This document shows, in pieces, positions 53,258 through 59,301 of a stretch of 59,301 nt of DNA. The notes beneath the pieces are model-generated. The model was given only the letters and a program-made list of their open reading frames with translations. It ran no database searches and was not told where the DNA came from. Origin of the DNA: Komarekiella delphini-convector SJRDD-AB1 (GTDB lineage Bacteria > Cyanobacteriota > Cyanobacteriia > Cyanobacteriales > Nostocaceae); the NCBI RefSeq assembly GCF_014831675.1, contig NZ_VJXY01000010.1, forward strand, positions 44,185-103,485. The letters run 5' to 3'. Positions within the stretch are counted from its first letter, which is position 1, and each line of letters begins with the position of its first letter. The position numbers and the translations under genes were made by a program.

Positions 53258-55504
53258 TTATGCCTCCTGAAGTGCTTCCCCTTCACTGCGAATTAATTGC
53301 AAATACTTACCTTCCATCTGCTGTAACTCCTCATGCGTACCCCGTTGCACCACCTTGCCGCGCTCAAAAACAATAATTTCGTCACAATCCCGAATGGTGC
53401 TCAACCGATGCGCCACAATTACACAAGTGCAGCCGCGCTCCCGGAGTTTTTGATCGATGATCTTTTCTGCCTCAGCATCGAGGGCACTAGTGGCTTCATC
53501 CATTACCAAAATCGCCGGATTGTTCACTAGAGTCCGGGCAATTTCTAATCGCTGTCGCTGCCCACCACTCATATTAGTTGCTCCTTCTGCAAGGTCAGCG
53601 TTGTAGCCTCCGGGCATCGAAAGCACGACATCTTGAATGGCGGCATCTTTGCAAGCGCGAACCAAGTTACTAAAGGGAACAGTCGAATCCCAAAGGGTGA
53701 GATTGTCGCGCACACTTCCTGCAAATAGCGAGATATCTTGCTCAACTAGCGCAACTGAATTGGTGATAATTGGTCGCGGAATATCTGCTCTGGGTTGACC
53801 ATCAAATAAAATCTCCCCTGCCCACGGTTCGTATAATCCACACACCAGCTTGGCTACGGTTGATTTGCCAGAACCACTGCCACCCACCAGAGCAACTCGT
53901 TGACCGGGTTTAAGTGAAAGATTGAGATTTTCAATTAAGGGAGGTGCAGAGCGATTATAGCCAAAGGTGATATTGCGGAGTTCAACATAGCCCTGAAGCC
54001 GCACATTCGCAGCAGGAAGGGTATGAGTTGGTGGCATACTTCTTTCTCGTTCCACAGCAGGATCGATCGCATTGCGTAACACGTCATCCAGTCGGCTCAG
54101 ATTACCTTCCATTTCCTGGAGTTCACCCGCTAGACCTACCAGATTATTCACAGGCTCTAGAAACCTTTGCATCAAGGCTTGAAAGGCAATCAGCATCCCA
54201 ATACTAAGTGCGCCATCCATCACCCGTAACCCTCCTACCGCCAATAAAAGCATGGATGTAATCGAGGTTAGAAATGACGGCAATACGCCCAGAGTTTGAT
54301 TAGTCGTATCCATTTCCTGACGGGCATTAATCGCTTTGGCGTAATAGCCTGCCCAGCGAGAAAAGAATTCTGATTCTAACCCGGATGCTTTGAGCGTTTC
54401 CATACTTTGCAGCCCAGAAATTGCTACCCCGCTGACTTTGCCCTGTTCTTGCATTAATCGCAGATTCGCATCGACGCGCTGCCGCGAAACCCATCGCCAC
54501 ACGCTGACATTCACCACAACAAAGCCAATGCCGATTAAGGTGAGAACGACATCATATTGCAGCATTACTGCGGCATAAAAGACAACGGTAACGGCTGAGA
54601 TAACCGTGGTTGCTAATCTTCCTGAAAGCAGATTTGCTAAGCTGTCGTTGAGACGGACACGGCTGCTGATTTCTCCCGCAAATCGCTGATCATAAAAACT
54701 GACTGGCAGTCGCAGAATATGCCACAAAAATCGACTGGACATCCCCACTGCCAACTTAATTTTCATGCGACGCAGAAATTGAAGTTGAAGCAACGTTAGA
54801 AAACCATTCAATATTGCTACGAGAATCATGCCGAGAATTAAAGGACGTAACCAATCATTTCTGCCTTCAATCAAGACATTATCAACAAATGCTTGGGAGA
54901 ATGCAGGGATGGCTAATCCAGGAATTACTAAAAGCAATCCGGCGATTACACAATAAACAAGTGCCCCAAGCGAACTCTGCAATCGATCCCATAACGCTAC
55001 TGTCAGGCTCGGTTTACGTCCTCCTGGCTGGAATTCTGCACTCGGTTCAACAACTAGCACCACCCCAGTAAAGGACTGATCGAATTCTGCTGGCGAAATC
55101 GTCCGGGGCCCGGTAGCAGGATCGTTAAGATAAACCTTGTCTTTGGCAAATCCCTCGACTACTAGGAAATGGTTAAAATTCCAAAAGACAATATAAGGAC
55201 ATTCCAGTTTATGTAACCCATCCAAATCGACCTTAAAACCTTTGGCCTGCAACCCATATCTGCGAGCAGCGTTGATAATATTTGAGGCTTTACTTCCATC
55301 TCGTGAAACACCACAAGCTTGGCGGAGTTCTGCCAGGGGCACAATGCGATCATAATACCCTAAAACAATACCCAGTGCTGCTGCACCACATTCCACTGCC
55401 TCCATTTGTAAGACGGTGGGAGTCCGACGGCGGCGATCAGGACGGCTGATGACCCGCCGAATTTGTCTAAATGTACGCCCAATTTGGGATTGAATTCGCC
55501 GCAT
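53258..55504 (-). CDS. NHLP-family peptidase-containing ABC exporter (C39)
   Basis: A 748-residue exporter. The N-terminal C39 peptidase has catalytic Cys in 'QMEAVECGAAALGI', His in 'FWNFNHFLVVEGF' and Asp in 'YLNDPATGPR'. A six-helix membrane domain (about 165-440) and an ATPase follow ('VGGSGSGKSTVAKLVCGLYE', 'MSGGQRQRLEIARTL', 'ILVMDEATSALDAEAEK'). It cuts double-glycine leaders and exports the core peptides. ATG 55504 lies two bases after the HlyD stop; a GTG at 55525 would overlap that gene. The precursors encoded at 58.4-59.1 kb carry suitable leaders. Confidence 0.94.
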   Translation of the reverse strand: MRRIQSQIGRTFRQIRRVISRPDRRRRTPTVLQMEAVECGAAALGIVLGYYDRIVPLAELRQACGVSRDGSKASNIINAARRYGLQAKGFKVDLDGLHKLECPYIVFWNFNHFLVVEGFAKDKVYLNDPATGPRTISPAEFDQSFTGVVLVVEPSAEFQPGGRKPSLTVALWDRLQSSLGALVYCVIAGLLLVIPGLAIPAFSQAFVDNVLIEGRNDWLRPLILGMILVAILNGFLTLLQLQFLRRMKIKLAVGMSSRFLWHILRLPVSFYDQRFAGEISSRVRLNDSLANLLSGRLATTVISAVTVVFYAAVMLQYDVVLTLIGIGFVVVNVSVWRWVSRQRVDANLRLMQEQGKVSGVAISGLQSMETLKASGLESEFFSRWAGYYAKAINARQEMDTTNQTLGVLPSFLTSITSMLLLAVGGLRVMDGALSIGMLIAFQALMQRFLEPVNNLVGLAGELQEMEGNLSRLDDVLRNAIDPAVERERSMPPTHTLPAANVRLQGYVELRNITFGYNRSAPPLIENLNLSLKPGQRVALVGGSGSGKSTVAKLVCGLYEPWAGEILFDGQPRADIPRPIITNSVALVEQDISLFAGSVRDNLTLWDSTVPFSNLVRACKDAAIQDVVLSMPGGYNADLAEGATNMSGGQRQRLEIARTLVNNPAILVMDEATSALDAEAEKIIDQKLRERGCTCVIVAHRLSTIRDCDEIIVFERGKVVQRGTHEELQQMEGKYLQLIRSEGEALQEA

Positions 55505-55506
55505 AA

Positions 55507-56949
55507 TTAGTACATTCCACTCCACGATCGCAAAATTGGAAACACAAAGGAAATCGGAGATTGTTCATCGACTTTGACGCGCACTGAGGTAGTGGTTCCA
55601 GAGGTAACTTCGGTTTCTGGCCCCTTAGACGACGACCACTTAAAACGGCTTTTAGTCGAAGGGTCTGGCTGGAGTTCAGCAAAAACTTGAATTTGTGGCC
55701 CTTCTGTGGTTAATCCTTGCAAAACTTCCAGACCACCCACAACGCTCGATGCACCCTCTTGTGTTACCGGGAATGCAGAGACATTTGTTACCTTCGCTAC
55801 AATGCCCCCAAACCGTTCTCTTTTAACGGTAGAAGGAGTGACTTGCAACTCCATGCCTTTTTGAATCTTTTTACCTTCGCTCACCGGGAAGAATGCTACA
55901 GCGACTAACTTATTCGCAGAGTCTTGAGCTTCGATTGTACCGATGCGAGCACCTTCTGCCAGCGTTTGTCCAGGAACAGCAGAAACTTCTAAAACTCGTC
56001 CGTTGAAATTGCTAGTAACCTGGTTTTTTCCTTTTAATTGTGATTCTAATTGAGCGATCGCTCGCTCTGTCTCTTGAATTTCTTTTTTACGATTAGTAGA
56101 AATACCTAAATCTTGTTCTGCTTGACTAGCTAATTTAGTATCCAGTGTTGCTAACTGAGCTTGCAGTTCTTTGGTTGCATTTAAATTTGCTAAGAATTGT
56201 CGTTCTGCATCCGCTTCTTTGACATCAAGTTGTTTCAGTTGCGATTCGATTTCGTTGATTCTGCTTTTGCTGTTGAGAAATTCTTGTTGCGCCTGAAGGA
56301 CAGTATCACTCGAAACAGCTCCCTCTCGGCGTAACTGCTGACGTAGTTCAAATCGATCTTTGAAAGTGGGTACTAAATCCCGCGTCGTCTGCAACTGTTC
56401 CTGTAAAGACTGACGCTCTTTGCGAATTGACTCCAGACCTTTATCGCGCAGAATTGGCGTTACCGATTGGGTTGTCTTTAAAGTTTGCTGGAGCGCTTGA
56501 CGTTGTTGATGAATCGCACCTTTATCTAAAACCGTTCGCTGAAGTTGCAGAGAATTGGCATCGCGGTCTTGTTCTTGAAGTTGAACAAGCTTAATCCGCG
56601 CCAGTTTCAAATTTTCTTGAAGTTCAGTTTGGTCAATTGTTGCGAGTACCTGCCCCTTCTTGACGCGATCGCCCGGACGAACATAAAGAATGAGAACCTG
56701 CCCCGAACTAGGGGACTGAAACGCCGTAACCTTGCTAGGATAAACCACCACGCCTTGCCCAGCAATAGTAATGGGAATGCGACCAAAAACACTCCACGCA
56801 AGTCCAACAGCAATCAGAGATCCCATCGCGGCCAACGGAATCCACTTCTGCGGCTGAACCACCTGCATCAGCTGATCGAGTCGCTCCGGGGAAGATAAAC
56901 GATCAAGTGCTTCTTTTCGGAATAAGTTATTTTTGTTGGTCGAAACCAT
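55507..56949 (-). CDS. NHLP-type secretion adaptor (HlyD family)
   Basis: A 480-residue membrane-fusion protein: cytosolic N-terminus 'LFRKEALDRLSSPERLDQLM' typical of NHLP adaptors, one membrane helix (about 37-60), a lipoyl-like part ('GQVLILYVRPGDRVKKGQVL'), a long coiled-coil hairpin (about 120-310) and a beta-barrel end. It links the inner-membrane ABC exporter to the outside. ATG 56949 has GGAG before it. The frame stays open upstream through CCCCAGT repeats to 57117, but those residues are only translated spacer. Confidence 0.92.
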   Translation of the reverse strand: MVSTNKNNLFRKEALDRLSSPERLDQLMQVVQPQKWIPLAAMGSLIAVGLAWSVFGRIPITIAGQGVVVYPSKVTAFQSPSSGQVLILYVRPGDRVKKGQVLATIDQTELQENLKLARIKLVQLQEQDRDANSLQLQRTVLDKGAIHQQRQALQQTLKTTQSVTPILRDKGLESIRKERQSLQEQLQTTRDLVPTFKDRFELRQQLRREGAVSSDTVLQAQQEFLNSKSRINEIESQLKQLDVKEADAERQFLANLNATKELQAQLATLDTKLASQAEQDLGISTNRKKEIQETERAIAQLESQLKGKNQVTSNFNGRVLEVSAVPGQTLAEGARIGTIEAQDSANKLVAVAFFPVSEGKKIQKGMELQVTPSTVKRERFGGIVAKVTNVSAFPVTQEGASSVVGGLEVLQGLTTEGPQIQVFAELQPDPSTKSRFKWSSSKGPETEVTSGTTTSVRVKVDEQSPISFVFPILRSWSGMY

Positions 56950-56996
56950 ACTGACTCCATTCAAGTTATAGAAATTTGCATAAAAATAGCGGCTGA

Positions 56997-57052
56997 GGGT
57001 TGGGGACTGGGGACTGGGGACTGGGGGCTGGGGATTGGGGACTGGGGATAAG
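56997..57052. repeat. GGGGACT spacer repeat
   Basis: Tandem GGGGACT/GGGGGCT/GGGGATT units just before the HlyD gene (complement CCCCAGT); same family as 5572. Confidence 0.9.
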
Positions 57053-57113
57053 GTGAATAAATAATCAATGCCCAATGACAAATGACAAATGCCCAATTCC
57101 CAATGCCCTATCT

Positions 57114-58211
57114 TCAACTACCGCGAATTTGTTTGAGCATCCAGTCAAATCGCGTACCCGCCAGCGTCACTTGAGCCAAAAAGCCAGAACTCAGTTCATC
57201 CTCATAGGTCAAGCGTTCATCCAAAGATTGACCTGAGCTATACGTAATTCTGCCGTAACCCAACCGATTAATTATTGCTTGCTGTTTGTCTGTTAACAAA
57301 ATTGCTAACACTCGATAGAATCGAGCAGCAAACCCAACATCATGCAGCAATTTGGCCGCCAGTCGCCACCGAGGAATCGATAGCACGATCGCATCCTCAA
57401 CCGCCCGAATCGTCATTGCAGGTGGACTTGCTTCCACAAAGGGTGTTTCACCAACTATGTCACCCCGCGATAATTTAGCAAACTCTCGTTCTATACGATC
57501 TGTCTCTTCCAAATTTGAAAAGGCACGCGTCAGAGGATTGTCCATATCCTCAGCGCTTGAAGCCACCATCTTCCCATCCAATAAAATATAGAGAGCGTCA
57601 ACGGGTCTGCCAGCATGAAACAACACCGCTCCCGCAGGAATTCTTATAGCATTTCCCGCAGCAATCATCCAACCGATATCACTATCGTTTAATTCTGCAA
57701 ACGTAAATAAAATTTCTCGAATTTGCGGCTGAAAAAGAACAATCGTGCTTTGTCCAATTTGGTTAACAATTTGCTCTAATCTATGAGCCAGCAAAACTGC
57801 GATCGCGCGATAAAGATGAGCAGCAAATGTGACATCTTCTTGCATTTTTTTGCTTAACTGCTGCTGAGGAATCATCAAGACAAGCGACTTTCTGATTGCC
57901 TTGACCGTAGTAGAAGATTGGTAGGATGCTAAAAAGGGCACTTCTCCCACCACCTCACCATTTGTGAGTCTCGCAATCTCTCTTCCTGAAAGTTCGCCAC
58001 CTTCAAGAGCGGCGAACGCACGACCAATAGGATTATCGTCAGCCTGAGCGACAGAAACAGTCAATGCGCCATCTAGCAGAATGTAGAGTGCATCAACAGG
58101 TGCTCCTTGACGGATGAGGATCGTGCCAGCAGTAACTTCTTCTCTTTGACCCGTTGCCAAGATCCAGTCAATATCGCTATTTGTCAGTTCCTTCAATAGA
58201 ACTTCTGTCAT
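57114..58211 (-). CDS. Double cyclic-nucleotide-binding-domain protein of the export locus
   Basis: A 365-residue soluble protein with two repeats of a CNB-like fold (about 10-150 and 175-315). Each has 'ILIRQGAPVDALYILLDGAL' or 'VLFHAGRPVDALYILLDGKM', then 'GEVVGEVPFL' or 'GDIVGETPFV', and a hydrophobic helix 'AAHLYRAIAVLLAHRL' or 'AARFYRVLAILLTDKQ'. The phosphate-binding cassette RSA motif of true cAMP binders is not obvious, so ligand binding is uncertain. Such proteins are often found next to NHLP exporters in cyanobacteria and may sense a signal or dock with the CNB-like part of ABC2. Confidence 0.85.
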   Translation of the reverse strand: MTEVLLKELTNSDIDWILATGQREEVTAGTILIRQGAPVDALYILLDGALTVSVAQADDNPIGRAFAALEGGELSGREIARLTNGEVVGEVPFLASYQSSTTVKAIRKSLVLMIPQQQLSKKMQEDVTFAAHLYRAIAVLLAHRLEQIVNQIGQSTIVLFQPQIREILFTFAELNDSDIGWMIAAGNAIRIPAGAVLFHAGRPVDALYILLDGKMVASSAEDMDNPLTRAFSNLEETDRIEREFAKLSRGDIVGETPFVEASPPAMTIRAVEDAIVLSIPRWRLAAKLLHDVGFAARFYRVLAILLTDKQQAIINRLGYGRITYSSGQSLDERLTYEDELSSGFLAQVTLAGTRFDWMLKQIRGS

Positions 58212-58432
58212 AATTTAACTTCCTTGTGTTCTGCTAACGGGAGAGAAATGGGGAGCAATATAGTAATTCGTAATTCGTAATACTCGCACCTTGGCGAGAA
58301 GCAAGCTACGTAATTAGTAAATTTATTAACAGTTATCAGTAAACTATCTAGCGGGTTTAAATCCCCCACCTATTTACTATTTACTGTTTACTGTTTACTG
58401 TTTACTGATTTAATCTCCCCATTGCGTATTAA
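58212..58432. repeat. Short tandem repeats before the CNB gene
   Basis: TAATTCGTAATTCGTAAT at 58262-58282 and a TTTACTG array at about 58374-58412, in non-coding DNA between the precursor gene and the CNB gene. Confidence 0.8.
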
Positions 58433-58660
58433 CTAGCTTGATGATTCGCTGGTATAGGTTTGAGAATCGCTGTACTTATCATTCCAATAAGGAAGGTTTT
58501 TATCCTTGATGTGTTTTGCGATCGCTTCAGACAGATTGTTATATTTATCGTCTATAGGATACTCACTTGGATAAGGCTCACCTTCGGCAATGCCACCCGA
58601 AATACTTGCGAGTTCTTGAACTGATAATTCTTGTGATTCATTTTGCTTTTCGTTTTTCAT
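58433..58660 (-). CDS. Double-glycine-leader precursor peptide 2
   Basis: A 75-residue peptide. The leader 'NESQELSVQELASISGG' has the (E)LSxxELxxIxGG pattern recognised by C39 exporters and would be cut after GG, leaving a 52-residue core rich in Glu, Ser, Tyr and Asp, with no Cys ('YPSEYPIDDKYNNLSEAIAK', 'KYSDSQTYTSESSS'). GAGGAAAAA precedes the ATG. It lies just before the CNB, HlyD and ABC genes on the same strand. Confidence 0.8.
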   Translation of the reverse strand: MKNEKQNESQELSVQELASISGGIAEGEPYPSEYPIDDKYNNLSEAIAKHIKDKNLPYWNDKYSDSQTYTSESSS

Positions 58661-58812
58661 TGCAATTTTTCCTCATTGTCAATTCATTTGTTAGTAAGTT
58701 AGTTAATTTCTTGAAAGCGCGATTATCAATCACACGAAAACAATTTCAAAAAGCAGTTGAGCACTCACCCAACTGCAATTTTATTGATGTGAGATGATGT
58801 GGGAAATTCCAT

Positions 58813-59121
58813 TTATGGAGAACCTTCGATGATTGCAGAGGCATCCCCAAACAACTCACCGAGAATTTGCAGATCCTCAGTAGTTGCATCTGTAACTAAG
58901 ATTTGAAAGGCAGCAGATTCGATATTCTGCATTTCAAAAGAAGTCGTAGTAGAACCACACCCTAAACCGTGTTGGCTTACCTGACTAAACGATAAGTTCG
59001 TCTGACTGAACTTAGCAATTGAAATACCTAGATTCAGACCTCCTGCTACCTCATCTAACTCCTGATCAGACAACTCGCTAAACGCCTCGTCATCTTTTGG
59101 AGTCATTTCGTCACTTGACAT
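58813..59121 (-). CDS. Double-glycine-leader precursor peptide 1
   Basis: A 102-residue peptide. Leader 'DEAFSELSDQELDEVAGG', the classic LSDxELxxVAGG type, then a 74-residue core 'LNLGISIAKFSQTNLSFSQV' with a single Cys in 'HGLGCGSTTTSFE' and a hydrophobic-acidic end. AAAGGAGTTTTT lies before the ATG. Probably exported by the C39-ABC system encoded downstream. No modifying enzyme is seen adjacent in the window. Confidence 0.82.
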   Translation of the reverse strand: MSSDEMTPKDDEAFSELSDQELDEVAGGLNLGISIAKFSQTNLSFSQVSQHGLGCGSTTTSFEMQNIESAAFQILVTDATTEDLQILGELFGDASAIIEGSP

Positions 59122-59162
59122 AAAAACTCCTTTGTGTAATGTATTGGAGTTGTAATTTGAAT

Positions 59163-59189
59163 AAAAGGGGGGGTCAGGTAGAAACCCCC
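59163..59189 (-). terminator. Intrinsic terminator
   Basis: On the minus strand GGGGG and CCCCC pair around an 11-base loop and are followed by TTTTAT. It ends the gene that enters from the right edge, just before the precursor-peptide genes. Confidence 0.7.
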
Positions 59190-59229
59190 TTTCATTGGGG
59201 CTAGTTGAATCTAGTGTTTTTGAGCAATG

Positions 59230-59301
59230 TCACTCTAGATTCCTAGTGGTAGGATTAACTAACGAAGTCGCGTCTGGCAGCAATTGAATCAGTTTCATCA
59301 T
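59230..59301 (-). CDS. C-terminal end of a gene cut by the window edge
   Basis: An open minus-strand frame from the window edge reads 'MMKLIQLLPDATSLVNPTTR' then NLE and stop. It is followed by an intrinsic terminator about 40 bases on, which supports a real gene end. Too little is visible to name it; it may begin here (two ATGs) or upstream. Confidence 0.35.
   Translation of the reverse strand: MMKLIQLLPDATSLVNPTTRNLE

Noticed and set aside
56950-57117. N-terminal extension of the HlyD protein
   Set aside because: The added residues ('PNPQPPVPSPQSP') are translation of the CCCCAGT spacer repeat; the family start and a ribosome site are at 56949.
1-59301. tRNA or rRNA genes
   Set aside because: No cloverleaf with a GGTTCGA-type T loop and no conserved rRNA string was recognised on either strand by reading; a covariance search was not possible.

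Overview
The window looks like chromosomal DNA of a filamentous, probably heterocyst-forming cyanobacterium of the Nostoc/Anabaena/Calothrix type. The evidence is the very frequent GCGATCGC octamer (HIP1) and its parts, many tandem heptamers and 'CCCCAATCCCCAGT'-type spacers between genes, and a typical gene set: cruF/cruG for myxoxanthophyll, cyanobacterial sucrose synthase, an RNase HI with a C-terminal tail, a Mo-dependent-nitrogenase C-terminal-like protein and PAS/GAF/Cache hybrid kinases. No rRNA, tRNA, CRISPR array or intact transposase was seen.

Layout. 1-770: a 138-bp direct duplication and a Fur-box-like site. 0.8-3.2 kb (+): GNAT, cupin, phosphatase-like and alpha/beta hydrolase genes in a tight row. 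3.3-4.2 kb (+): RNase HI. 4.3-6.5 kb (-): cruG and cruF. 6.9-11 kb: membrane proteins, an MlaE-type permease, a small secreted protein and two copies of a terminator-ended repeat that looks like a small RNA. 11.2-14.3 kb (-): an RluA-family pseudouridine synthase carrying an in-frame repeat insertion, three tandem sRNA-like units, and ExoD. 14.4-17.3 kb: a decayed histidine-kinase fragment, then an intact hybrid kinase. 17.4-23 kb (+): sucrose synthase and a disaccharide phosphorylase/beta-phosphoglucomutase fusion. 23.0-24.9 kb: a long non-coding, repeat-bearing region.

24.9-35.2 kb (+): an exoprotein and sugar locus. Three RTX (hemolysin-type Ca-binding repeat) proteins, one fused to pentapeptide repeats, alternate with a GT4 glycosyltransferase fused to a PpiC/SurA-like prolyl isomerase and with a second glycosyltransferase-like protein. 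dTDP-rhamnose genes rfbA, rfbC and rfbD follow (no rfbB here). I infer a dedicated system that folds, glycosylates and exports RTX proteins. 35.6-42.2 kb: an Rrf2 regulator, a large Cache-HAMP-PAS hybrid kinase, and a REC-HisKA_3 kinase with a NarL-type regulator. 42.3-42.6 kb: a MITE-like element.

42.7-59.3 kb: every gene lies on the minus strand, and the region looks like a large peptide-natural-product locus. In transcription order it holds two peptides with double-glycine leaders (LSxQEL...GG), a double cyclic-nucleotide-binding protein, an HlyD-type adaptor, a C39-peptidase ABC exporter and a second NHLP-type ABC transporter. Next come a Mo-nitrogenase-C-terminal-like protein, a DUF3455 secreted protein, a GNAT enzyme, an AraC regulator and a small ISGG-leader peptide. 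Last come a PatA/PatG-family subtilisin-like protease and a tandem array of five small Cys-containing peptides that share an 'MRLPxQS' N-terminus and strong ribosome binding sites. This last array, joined to a PatA/PatG-type protease but with no visible cyanobactin cyclodehydratase or PatF, is the best candidate in the window for an undescribed system.
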